A DNA stretch of 64,000 nt from Streptomyces sp. NA04227 (GTDB lineage: Bacteria > Actinomycetota > Actinomycetes > Streptomycetales > Streptomycetaceae): the NCBI RefSeq assembly GCF_013364195.1, contig NZ_CP054918.1, positions 4,205,001 to 4,269,000 on the forward strand. The letters are read 5' to 3'. The notes beneath the pieces are model-generated. The model did no database searches, was not told where the DNA came from, and saw only the letters and a list, made by a program, of their open reading frames with translations. Positions 28,022-37,100 of this stretch are shown here, in pieces. Every line of letters starts with the position of its first letter. Position 1 is the first letter of the stretch. A program made the position numbers and the translations under genes.

Positions 28022-29110
28022 ATGTCTGGTGTGCCAGGTTCCGCTGACGCACCCACCGGCGCCTCCTACGCCGCCGCGGGTGTCGACATCGAGGCGGGCG
28101 ACCGCGCCGTCGAGCTGATGAAGGAGTGGGTCAGGAAGACCCGCCGCCCCGAGGTCCTCGGTGGCATCGGCGGCTTCGCCGGGCTCTTCGACGCCTCCGC
28201 GCTGAAGCGCTACGAGCGTCCGCTGCTCGCCTCCGCCACCGATGGTGTCGGCACCAAGGTGGACCTGGCGCGGCAGCTCGGGGTGTACGACTCCATCGGG
28301 CACGACCTGGTCGCCATGGTCATGGACGACATCGTGGTCTGCGGCGCCGAACCGCTGTTCATGACCGACTACATCTGCGTCGGCAAGGTGCACCCCGAGC
28401 GGGTCGCGGCGATCGTGAAGGGCATCGCGGAGGGCTGTGTGCTCGCCGGGTGCGCGCTGATCGGCGGCGAGACCGCGGAGCACCCGGGCCTGCTCGGGCC
28501 CGACGACTTCGATGTCGCCGGTGCCGGTACGGGCGTGGTCGAGGCGGACCGGGTGCTCGGCGCGGAGCGCATCCGGGAGGGCGACGCGGTGATCGCGATG
28601 GCCTCCTCGGGTCTGCACTCCAACGGCTACTCGCTGGTGCGCCACGTGCTCTTCGACCGGGCCGGGCTGCGGCTGGACCAGCACGTCGAGGAGTTCGGGC
28701 GCACCCTCGGCGAGGAGCTGCTCGAACCCACCAAGATCTACTCGCTCGACTGTCTGGCGCTGCTGCGGACCACCGAGGTGCACGCCTTCTCGCACGTCAC
28801 CGGTGGCGGCCTGGCCGCGAACCTGGCCCGGGTCATCCCGGATTCGCTGTACGCGCGCCTGGACCGTTCGACCTGGACCCCGGCCCCGGTCTTCGACCTG
28901 GTCGGGCGGCACGGTCAGGTGGAGCGCCTCGAACTGGAGAAGACGCTCAACATGGGCGTCGGCATGATCGCGATCGTCCCGCAGGACTCGGTCGACGTCG
29001 CCCTGGCCACCCTCGCCGACCGCGAGGTGGAGGCCTGGGTCGCCGGTGAGATCACGGCCCGCGGTGCTCACTCGACGGGCGCGGCCCTCCATGGCGACCA
29101 CGCCGCTTGA
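28022..29110 (+). CDS. purM: phosphoribosylformylglycinamidine cyclo-ligase (AIR synthetase)
   Basis: Closes the imidazole ring of purines. 362 residues: YAAAGVDIEAGDRAVELMK, SATDGVGTKVDLA, GHDLVAMVMDDIVVCGAEPLFMTDYI and LIGGETAEHPGLL are diagnostic. Tail ALEKTLNMGVGMIAIV-like (RLELEKTLNMGVGMIAIV). ATG 28022 with AAAGAGA upstream. Second gene of a purF-purM unit; convergent with the DUF3073 gene. Confidence 0.97.
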   Translation: MSGVPGSADAPTGASYAAAGVDIEAGDRAVELMKEWVRKTRRPEVLGGIGGFAGLFDASALKRYERPLLASATDGVGTKVDLARQLGVYDSIGHDLVAMVMDDIVVCGAEPLFMTDYICVGKVHPERVAAIVKGIAEGCVLAGCALIGGETAEHPGLLGPDDFDVAGAGTGVVEADRVLGAERIREGDAVIAMASSGLHSNGYSLVRHVLFDRAGLRLDQHVEEFGRTLGEELLEPTKIYSLDCLALLRTTEVHAFSHVTGGGLAANLARVIPDSLYARLDRSTWTPAPVFDLVGRHGQVERLELEKTLNMGVGMIAIVPQDSVDVALATLADREVEAWVAGEITARGAHSTGAALHGDHAA

Positions 29111-29273
29111 CGCACGAGCGCCGAGGACGGCCCGCCGGCGACATGGCGGGCCGTCGTCCGGCGACCCGTTGACGCATGCGCCGTCGTCCGACGCGTGCCG
29201 GTGCGTGACGCGTCCGCGCCGCGGCTCTCCGTGCGCTGGACCGGCTCCCTCACCGCTCGCGCGGCAGCACGAA

Positions 29274-29305
29274 ACCCGGTCCGGCACAAAGGCTCCGGAC
29301 CGGGT
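29274..29305. terminator. bidirectional terminator between purM and DUF3073 gene
   Basis: Perfect 11-bp stem ACCCGGTCCGG/CCGGACCGGGT with a 10-nt loop. On the minus strand it runs into TTTCGT, so it suits the DUF3073 gene best, and it also lies 160 bp after purM. Confidence 0.78.
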
Positions 29306-29367
29306 GAAGTGCGGTTGTTGCGAGAGCGAGGGCTACAGGAGCCCGGCGGACCGCGAAGGCGGTCGCG

Positions 29368-29625
29368 TCAAGCGCCGCGGCGCTGTGACGACGGATCGGA
29401 CTCTTCGGAGTCCTCGTCCTCGTCGTCGTTGTAGCGAGACGCGTACTGTGCGTACGGATCGTCTTCGCCCTCGTCATCGTCCTCGAGCGGCTCGCCGTTC
29501 GGCGGCTGGCTCGAAGTCGATGCGCCCAGCTCGTTGGCCAGACGCGACAGGTCAGTCCCGCCGCTGTTGTACTTCAGCTGGCGGGCGACCTTTGTCTGCT
29601 TGGCCTTGGCCCGGCCGCGCCCCAT
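29368..29625 (-). CDS. DUF3073 protein
   Basis: 85 residues. The strongly conserved basic start MGRGRAKAKQTKVARQLKYNS is followed by an acidic, disordered tail (EDDDEGEDDPYAQYASRYNDDEDEDSEE). ATG 29625 has GAGGGGG 8 nt upstream; longer frames are rejected because conservation begins at GRGRAK. Conserved across actinobacteria next to purM; function unknown, basic head plus acidic tail suggests nucleic-acid or protein contacts. Confidence 0.9.
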   Translation of the reverse strand: MGRGRAKAKQTKVARQLKYNSGGTDLSRLANELGASTSSQPPNGEPLEDDDEGEDDPYAQYASRYNDDEDEDSEESDPSSQRRGA

Positions 29626-30091
29626 GGCTCGACCCCCTCGGTGACGGGGCTCGACGGCCCCAGAGTCTTGACACGCGTTCATGATCTGGAACGGGCCCTC
29701 CGTGGAGAGTCCGGTCCGTAGGGCTTCCACGGTACCTGCTGTTGCGGCCATACGGTACGTCGCCCGCAGGACGCGCCTGTCAGCAGAACCGGCGAGGAGC
29801 CCCATCCTCGCTGGTCAGCCGCAATATTAACCTCTTCTTCGCGGCCGACCCGCCGACGGGGGTGAGTCTTGTCTCTCACCGCTGCCGACGGCTGCGGTTC
29901 TGCTGGTCAAGCGCTTTCCGGTCGTCTTCCTGGCGGCTTGGCGCAGAGCGTCGCCGCACGCAAGCGGAAGGCGACCGCCCGCCCCCGCCGGGCCGGTCCG
30001 GAACAGATGTTCGGAGCGGTGGTTCGGAGCAGGTGTCCGAAGTCGCGGTCCGAAAAGAGTGTCCGGATCCGGTCGGCGGGGGCGGCCCGGC
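29626..30091. other. gene-free region between DUF3073 gene and vdh
   Basis: 466 bp upstream of DUF3073 and downstream of vdh, both on the minus strand. Holds the DUF3073 promoter presumably. I see no gene, terminator stem or repeat worth naming. Confidence 0.4.
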
Positions 30092-31183
30092 TCAGGCGCG
30101 GCGGGCCTGGGCCATCAGTCCTTCCGCGATGCGGTCCGCCGCCGCGGCCGGCGGTATGCCATCGTCCTTCGCGCGAGCGAATATTTGCAGCGTGGTGTCG
30201 AAGATCTTCGCGGCCTTCGTCTTGCAGCGCTCGAAGTCGAAGCCGTGCAGCTCGTCGGCGACCTGGATGACGCCACCGGCGTTCACCACGTAGTCGGGCG
30301 CGTAGAGGATGCCGCGGTCGGCGAGGTCCTTCTCGACGCCGGGGTGGGCGAGCTGGTTGTTGGCCGCGCCGCACACCACGGAGGCCGTAAGTACCGGCAC
30401 CGTCGTGTCGTTGAGGGCTCCGCCGAGGGCGCACGGGGCGTAGATGTCCAGACCCTCGGTGCGGATCAGGGCGTCGGTGTCGGCGGCGACCGAGACGGCG
30501 GGGTGCCGCTCGGTGATCTTGCGCACCGACTCCTCGCGGACGTCCGTGATCACGATCTCGGCGCCCTCCTCGACGAGGTGCTCCACCAGGTGGTGGCCGA
30601 CCTTGCCGACTCCGGCGATGCCGACCTTGCGACCGCGAAGTTCCGCGGAGCCCCACAGGTGCTGGGCGCTGGCGCGCATGCCCTGGTAGACGCCGAAGGC
30701 GGTGAGCACCGAGGAGTCACCGGCGCCGCCGTTCTCGGGCGAGCGGCCGGTGGTCCACTGGCACTCGCGGGCCACGACGTCCATGTCGGCGACGTACGTG
30801 CCGACGTCGCAGGCGGTGATGTAGCGCCCGCCGAGGGAGGCCACGAACCGGCCGTAGGCCAGCAGGAGTTCCTCGCTCTTGATGCGCTCGGGGTCGCCGA
30901 TGATGACGGCCTTGCCGCCACCGTGGCCGATCCCGGCCATGGCGTTCTTGTAGGACATGCCGCGCGAGAGGTTCAGCGCGTCGGCGACGGCCTCCTCCTC
31001 GCTCGCGTACGCGTAGAAGCGCGTACCGCCGAGCGCGGGGCCGAGAGCGGAGTTGTGGATGGCGATGACGGCCTTGAGGCCGCTCGCGCGGTCCTGGCAG
31101 AGCACGACCTGCTCGTGGCCCGCCTGGTCCGAGTGGAACAGGGTGTGCAGTACCCCGGCAGGGGCGCCGGTTACGTCGGTCAC
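30092..31183 (-). CDS. vdh: valine (branched-chain amino acid) dehydrogenase
   Basis: NAD-dependent oxidative deamination of valine, leucine and isoleucine, feeding branched acyl-CoA precursors for fatty acids and polyketides. 363 residues: [49 protein letters not shown] holds the catalytic lysines, and [24 protein letters not shown] the Rossmann site. GTG 31183 has AGGAG 8 nt upstream. Divergent from the gene at 31499. Confidence 0.95.
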   Translation of the reverse strand: MTDVTGAPAGVLHTLFHSDQAGHEQVVLCQDRASGLKAVIAIHNSALGPALGGTRFYAYASEEEAVADALNLSRGMSYKNAMAGIGHGGGKAVIIGDPERIKSEELLLAYGRFVASLGGRYITACDVGTYVADMDVVARECQWTTGRSPENGGAGDSSVLTAFGVYQGMRASAQHLWGSAELRGRKVGIAGVGKVGHHLVEHLVEEGAEIVITDVREESVRKITERHPAVSVAADTDALIRTEGLDIYAPCALGGALNDTTVPVLTASVVCGAANNQLAHPGVEKDLADRGILYAPDYVVNAGGVIQVADELHGFDFERCKTKAAKIFDTTLQIFARAKDDGIPPAAAADRIAEGLMAQARRA

Positions 31184-31498
31184 TGTGGTGACTCCTGGGT
31201 AATAGCGGCGATGGACGGATGGTCCGCGGCCCGGTTGCCGCTTGTGGCGGAACGCCGGTCCGCGGCATTTCGGGTGCGGCCTTGGGGGCCGACGAGCACG
31301 AGATTAGAGCCTGTGGGGCGATGCGTGCGCACAGTCCCGCCGATCACGTTCCGGCCGCGCGGTGCCGTGGCACGATTTGCAGTGCTTTCCGTGCCGTCGA
31401 CCGCCGTCGATCGCCGCCGCCCGCCGCCCGTCGCCCCCCCTGGGGCCGGTGCGGCACCGGCGGCCGGGCGGGCGGCCCGAACTGGAAGAGGAGTGGCT
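31184..31498. other. vdh / 31499 divergent intergenic region
   Basis: 315 bp holding two outward promoters presumably. GC-rich with CCGCCGTCGATCGCCGCC-like near-repeats (31387-31430). No clear operator. Confidence 0.35.
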
Positions 31499-32341
31499 GT
31501 GCCCCAGGTGTCCTCGGTGACGGTGCCGTACGCCACGTATCTGCGTGTGTACGAGCCACTCGCCGCCTTCCCCGAGCCGGAACGCGGGCACTGGGAGCGG
31601 TACGCGAAGCGGACCGAACTGCCCTCCTGCCAGGACGAGCTGCGCCGCTCGCTGGCGTCCCTGGTGGCGACGCCGCCGATGGCGGTGCCGGTGCACGAGA
31701 GCGAGGACGCCTTCGTCGCCGAGGTGGACGGGGTGCTGTGCGTCTGCCCCTGGCGGACCCGGCTGCGCGGCTGGCAGTCGCTCGGCGAACTGGCCGGGCA
31801 GTGGCCGCTGCCGGTCCTGGACGCGGTGCTGCCGCCGGTGGTGCGTCAGCAGGCGATGGCCGACTACGAACAGTGGCTGGCCGAACACCCGGACGCACGG
31901 CCGTGGATCAGGTCCTCGACCTGGCAGGTGCCGCTGAGCTGGTTCGCGCTCTTCGAGGACGAGGAGCGCGAGTACGCGAAGGAGAACGGCGAAGAGCCCG
32001 CGCGACTTCGCTATCGCACGCCGATGGTGCAGGCCAGGCGCCGGGTCGCGCGCGCCTTCAAGGCGCTCAAGGACAGCGTGGACGAGGGCCCGCTGCTGGA
32101 CGGTCTGGTGGAGGTGGGCCGCTGGCTGGAGGAGTTCCATCCGCGGTCCCTGGTCGAACTGGACTACGGGGGACTGGTACACGCACTCCCGGCGGAGGAA
32201 CTCGACGCCGACCATTCGGCGGCGGATGTGACAGAAGGCATCACGGCTTTGCGCAGGGGCGAGGGAGCACAGGCGGCCGAGGCGTACCGTCGTCTCGTGG
32301 AGCGCTGGCGTTCGGTTCGCGAACGTCAGTTGGCGAACTGA
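31499..32341 (+). CDS. conserved actinobacterial protein of unknown function
   Basis: 280 residues, soluble, rich in Glu, Arg and Trp: PYATYLRVYEPLAAFPEPERGHWERYAKR, VCPWRTRLRGWQSLGELAGQWPLPVLDAVLPP, then a helical region (TPMVQARRRVARAFKALKDSVDEGP). GTG 31499 is favoured over GTG 31493 because GAAGAGGA lies at proper distance. It sits just upstream of bldC with a 465-bp gap. I do not recognise a domain. Confidence 0.78.
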   Translation: MPQVSSVTVPYATYLRVYEPLAAFPEPERGHWERYAKRTELPSCQDELRRSLASLVATPPMAVPVHESEDAFVAEVDGVLCVCPWRTRLRGWQSLGELAGQWPLPVLDAVLPPVVRQQAMADYEQWLAEHPDARPWIRSSTWQVPLSWFALFEDEEREYAKENGEEPARLRYRTPMVQARRRVARAFKALKDSVDEGPLLDGLVEVGRWLEEFHPRSLVELDYGGLVHALPAEELDADHSAADVTEGITALRRGEGAQAAEAYRRLVERWRSVRERQLAN

Positions 32342-32806
32342 CGGGCCACCACATCTCCTTGTGGGGACGTAGGTCCCGATCCGGGCCAACCTCTCAAGCG
32401 TGATGGACCGCACTTACGGCCCTCTTGCGCCCATCACCCCTCCTCGTGCCAAAATAGGACAAGGAGTCCGGTGAGGCCTCCTTCCGCTCAACTGTGGGTG
32501 GAATGCTCGACATTGCACGCCATCGGGGGTCCGAGTGATCACCGAGCGCCACTGTGACTGATCGTCACGGTGGCGTAACTGTCCGCTATGGCATGGTCCA
32601 TCGGCTTCCGTCGCTGATGGATACCTGACGGGGCAATTCCATCGGTTTGGCCGACGCGGCTGGACAGATGGTGTAGTTGTAGTGCCGAGGACAAGCCGTT
32701 CGTCCTATAACCGACTCGACCCGGGTCGCCCATTTCGGGCAACGCGGGCCAAGGTGCAGAATTTAGAGGAAAGAACCGAAGGTTCGGTTCTCCGAGGAGG
32801 CCGCTC
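32342..32806. other. long bldC upstream region with hairpin
   Basis: 465 bp with no gene. It contains a strong dyad at 32547-32575, CGCCACTGTGAC and GTCACGGTGGCG around a 5-nt loop (12 pairs, one G-T), without a T-run after it. Base composition is lower in GC from about 32440 to 32700. Likely the complex control region of bldC. Confidence 0.55.
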
Positions 32807-33013
32807 ATGACCGCTCGCACCCCTGATGCCGAGCCACTGCTGACGCCCGCTGAGGTTGCCACGATGTTCCGCGTCGACCCGAAGACGGTCACGCGCTGGG
32901 CAAAGGCCGGCAAGCTCACGTCGATCCGCACGCTCGGCGGCCACCGCCGCTACCGCGAGGCGGAGGTCCGTGCCCTGCTCGCGGGTATCCCGCAGCAGCG
33001 CAGCGAGGCCTGA
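32807..33013 (+). CDS. bldC: developmental regulator BldC (MerR-like DNA-binding protein)
   Basis: 68-residue single-domain winged helix-turn-helix protein that binds direct repeats and delays entry into development. LLTPAEVATMFRVDPKTVTRWAKAGKLTSIRTLGGHRRYREAEVRALL is the MerR-type domain, without any effector domain; length equals known BldC. ATG 32807 follows GAGGAGG at 6-nt spacing. Monocistronic with a terminator at 33175. Confidence 0.98.
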   Translation: MTARTPDAEPLLTPAEVATMFRVDPKTVTRWAKAGKLTSIRTLGGHRRYREAEVRALLAGIPQQRSEA

Positions 33014-33174
33014 GAAAAACCGCAAGAACCGTAGAAAACAGGACGTAGAGCCCCCAGTCGGGGCTTCGCCCGCACCGGACCCCCATCCGGTCGGCGTCCG
33101 ACTTGCAGCTCCATGCGGCGCGGGCCCTGCCCCAACAGGCCCTGTTCCCCTGCAAGATCAAAGGGTGCGTCGTC

Positions 33175-33215
33175 GATCGCGCTGGACTCCGCCGGGTCCA
33201 GCGCGATCTTTTTTG
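33175..33215 (+). terminator. terminator after bldC
   Basis: Perfect 13-bp stem GATCGCGCTGGAC/GTCCAGCGCGATC with an 8-nt loop followed by six T residues. The clearest intrinsic terminator in the window. Confidence 0.95.
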
Positions 33216-33866
33216 TGCCCGGTGAGTGGCGCGCGCGAGGCCGCCCGGGACTCCCTCGTGAGCCGCTGGGCGCGCCGCGGACCCTCGCACTCTCTTCGCG
33301 CCCGCCGTTTCTTCCGCTCGCCACAGCGGGCGGCCAGCGCTTCTGTGGGATCCCTCCAACTGCCGGAACGGTGCGTGAAGCTCTCGCCACCGCCCCTCAC
33401 CGGCACGTGCAATTGCACATATTAAATCGATGCGTTGTAGGAGGGGGTTAAGTAATGCCCCTGCGGTAAGAGATTCCGTGACACCTGTCACAGTGTGATG
33501 CTCTTGTTACTGCACCAGGGCCTGCGCTATGCGCAACTCTCCTGAATTGGAAGATGCTTGACAGCTCCCGGAGGTTGCTTCGCGAAGAGCATCAGTTCTG
33601 GCGAGTGTGTCCGGGGGCGGGGCGGCGGCGGGGCTCACGCCCTGTGAGGGCGGCGGTCCGGCGGGAGTTGGGGGCGGGTGGGGGTGCGGCGTACGTACGG
33701 GGTGCGGGCGCGGCGTGCTTGCGCGTACGTACGGGCCTGCCGTACGGCCCCTGGAGGTCACAGCGGGACTTGGCCGGGCGGGCCCGGCTCGGCCGGACTC
33801 CGCGCGGGCGCGTGCCCGCAGCACGGCGAAGGCCCGCACCCACTGGGTACGGGCCTTCATCTACTG
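33216..33866. other. gene-free region downstream of bldC
   Basis: About 650 bp with no supported gene. 33405-33560 is unusually AT-rich and holds TGCAATTGCA (33407-33416), TATTAAATCGAT, and the palindrome GTGACACCTGTCAC (33478-33491). A 15-codon frame (33498-33545) with a TTA codon follows but has no support. The rest is GC-rich low complexity. Confidence 0.5.
33478..33491. promoter_or_regulatory. palindrome GTGACACCTGTCAC
   Basis: Perfect 14-bp palindrome with the core TGACA-NN-TGTCA, the same core as TGACA-AA-TGTCA at 16905-16916 in front of the ABC/two-component operon. Possibly a binding site; protein unknown. Confidence 0.45.
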
Positions 33867-33941
33867 CGGTCCTGACGGGATTTGAACCCGCGGCCTCCAC
33901 CTTGACAGGGTGGCGAGCACTCCAAACTGCTCCACAGGACC
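33867..33941 (-). tRNA. tRNA-Asp (GTC), copy 1
   Basis: Acceptor GGTCCTG/CAGGACC, anticodon stem CCACC/GGTGG with loop CTGTCAA, T loop GTTCAAATC. Anticodon GTC. No encoded CCA. Identical over 75 nt to 40750-40824. Confidence 0.96.
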
Positions 33942-34035
33942 TGGCTTGCAGCGGAACCTTCCTTCGCTGCGGAAGAGACTGTACCCCAGGTCAGGGGGGT
34001 GGGTCGAACTGAGCGGGAACGGGGCCCGAACAGCG

Positions 34036-34076
34036 GTCGAGCAGGGCCCCGACAGGTGTCCGTGGCCCTGCTCGAC
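34036..34076 (-). terminator. hairpin after hrpA
   Basis: Perfect 13-bp stem GTCGAGCAGGGCC/GGCCCTGCTCGAC with a 15-nt loop, 30 bp beyond the hrpA stop. No T-run, as often in Streptomyces. Confidence 0.65.
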
Positions 34077-34105
34077 GTCGCGCGGGGATGCGTCCCGGCG
34101 CCGCC

Positions 34106-37100
34106 TCAGGCGTACTTGTCGACGATCTTCAGGATGCGCTTGTCGGAGACCGGATACGCGGTGCCGAGGGCGTGCGCGAAGTAGCTGACGCGCAGTTCCT
34201 GGAGCATCCAGCGGATCTCCTGGACCTCCTGCGGCGCGGGACGGCCCTGCGGGAGCTGTTCCAGGAGCCAGGCGTACTCGTCCTGGAGTTCGCGGACCTT
34301 GTCCATGCGGGTGGTGTCCCGCTGGGCGTTGGACGGCATCTGCTGGAGACGGCGGTCGGCGGCGACCAGGTACCGCATCAGGTGACCGAGCCGCCCGAGC
34401 CCCGCCTCGGTGACGAAGCCGGGGTGCACCAGGGCGTCCAGCTGGGCGCGCACATCGGCGACGTTGTCCTTGAGCGCGGGCGAGGTCACCGTCTTCAGGC
34501 GCCGCTCGCAGGACTGCCAGGCGGCGAGCACCTGCTGCACCTGGCCGACCGTGTGCACGGTCGCGTCGACGATCTCGGCGCGGACCTTCTCGTACAGCTT
34601 GCGGTAGGACTCCTCGTCCCAGGCGGGGCCGCCGAAGTCCGCGATCAGCTTGTCCGCGGCGGCCGTGACACAGTCCGCGAAGAGCTGCGGGATGCCGCCG
34701 TGGGGGTTCGCCGAGAGGGCGAGCTTGGCGGCGTTGCTCAGCTTGTCCGAGGCGAACTTGGCCGGGTTGACGGGGATGTTGCGCAGGATGAGCCGCCGGG
34801 TGCCGCGCCACATCGCCCGCTGCTGCTCGGCCTCGGTGTCGAAGAGACGTACGGAGACGGTGTCGCCGTCGTCCACCAGCGCCGGATACGCCTTGACCGG
34901 CTGCCCGGCCCGCTTGGTCTCGAAGAGGCGGCTGAGCGTGCCCACCGTCCAGTCGGTGAGGCCCGAGCGCTCCACCGACTGCTCGCCGGAGCGTTCCGCG
35001 GTCGCGGCGGCCGCCCGGGAGATCGCCTTGCGCGCCTTGGGCCGCAGCTGGAGCTTGAGCGCCTCCAGGTCCTTGTCCTCGGCGAGTTGGCGGCGCCGTT
35101 CGTCGACGATGCGGAAGGTGATCCGCAGATGCTCGGGCACCCGGGACAGGTCGAAGTCGTCGCCCGTGACCGGCACCCCCACCATCCGCTTCAGCTCGCG
35201 CGCCAGCGTCACGGTGATCGGCTCCTGGAGGGGCTGGGCACGCTCCAGGAAGGCCTTGGCGTAGTTGGGCGCCGGGACGTAGTGACGGCGGATGGGCTTG
35301 GGCAGCGAGCGGATCAGCTCGGTGACGACCTCCTCGCGCAGGCCCGGGATCTGCCAGTCGAAGCCCTCGTCGGTGACCTGGTTGAGGACCTGCAGCGGAA
35401 TGTGCACGGTGACGCCGTCCGCGTCCGCACCCGGTTCGAACTGGTAGGTCACCCGGAACTTCAGCGCACCCTGGCGCCAACTGTCCGGATAATCCGCCTT
35501 GGTGACCGCCTGCGCCTGCTCGTTGATGAGCATCGAGCGCTCGAAGTCGAGGAGTTCGGGCTCCTCGGTCTTCTTCCGCTTCCACCAGGAGTCGAAGTGC
35601 GCCCCGGACACGACGTGTTCGGGCACCCGCTCGTCGTAGAAGTCGAACAGGGTCTCGTCGTCGACGAGGATGTCGCGGCGCCGCGCCCGGTGCTCCAACT
35701 CCTCGACCTCGGTGAGGAGTTTGCGGTTGTCCGCGAAGAACTTGTGGTGCGTGCGCCAGTCACCCTCGACCAGGGCGTGCCGGATGAACAGCTCGCGGCT
35801 GACCTCCGGGTCGATCCGGCCGTAGTTGACCTTGCGCTGCGCGACGATCGGCACCCCGTACAGCGTCACCTTCTCGTAGGCGAGCACCGCCGCCTGGTCC
35901 TTCTCCCAGTGCGGCTCGGAGTAGGTGTGCTTGAGCAGATGCCCGGCCAGCGGCTCGATCCACTCCGGTTCGATACGGGCGTTGACGCGCGCCCACAGCC
36001 GCGACGTCTCCACCAGCTCCGCCGACATGAGGAACCGCGGCGGCTTCTTGAACAGCGCCGAACCCGGGAACACCGCGAACTTCGCGCCACGCGCCCCGAG
36101 ATACTCGTTCCGCCCGCCACGGCCCTTCTCGCCCTCGCCGCCGCGAGCGGGCTTCGCGTCCTTGCTCTCCTTGACGTCCTTCATACCGACGTGCGACAGC
36201 AGACCCGCGAGCAGCGAGATGTGGATCTGCTGGTCACCGGAGTCGTCCTCGGCGATCGTCAGGCCCATCTGCTTTGCCACGGTACGCAGTTGGGTGTAGA
36301 TGTCCTGCCACTCGCGGATGCGCAGATAGTTCAGGAACTCGCTCTTGCACATCCGGCGGAACGCCGATGACGACAGCGCCTTCTGCTGCTCGCGCACATA
36401 CCGCCACAGGTTGATGTACGCGAGGAAGTCGCTCGTCTCGTCCTTGAACCGGGCGTGCTGCTGATCGGCCTGCGCCTGCTTCTCGGTGGGGCGTTCGCGC
36501 GGGTCCTGGATCGACAACGCGGCCGCGATCACCATGACTTCACGGACACAGCCGTTGCGGTCCGCCTCCAGCACCATTCGCGCAAGGCGCGGGTCCACCG
36601 GCAACTGGGCCAGTTTCCGCCCCATTTGGGTGAGGCGTTTGCGTACGTCCTTCTCGCTGGGGTTCAACGCCCCCAGTTCCTGAAGGAGTTGGACGCCGTC
36701 GCGGATGTTGCGGTGGTCGGGCGGGTCGATGAAGGGGAACTTCTCGATCTCGCCGAGCCCGGCCGCGGTCATCTGCAGGATGACGGAGGCCAGGTTCGTA
36801 CGCAGGATCTCGGCGTCGGTGAACTCCGGCCGCGCCAGGAAGTCGTCCTCCGAGTACAGCCGGATGCAGATACCGTCCGAGGTACGGCCGCAACGCCCCT
36901 TGCGCTGATTGGCACTTGCCTGACTGACCGGCTCGATCGGCAGCCGCTGCACCTTGGTGCGGTGGCTGTAGCGGGAGATACGGGCGGTGCCCGGGTCGAT
37001 CACGTACTTGATGCCGGGGACGGTCAGCGAGGTCTCGGCGACGTTCGTGGCCAGCACGATGCGCCGCCCCTGATGCGCCTGGAACACCCGGTGCTGCTCG

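Noticed and set aside
26324..29287. 987-codon minus-strand frame opposite purF and purM
   Set aside because: Spans two certain genes and their gap; no recognisable domain.
33498..33545. 15-codon frame, possible leader peptide
   Set aside because: No ribosome binding site and no adjacent gene on the same strand to attenuate; kept only as a point within a finding.
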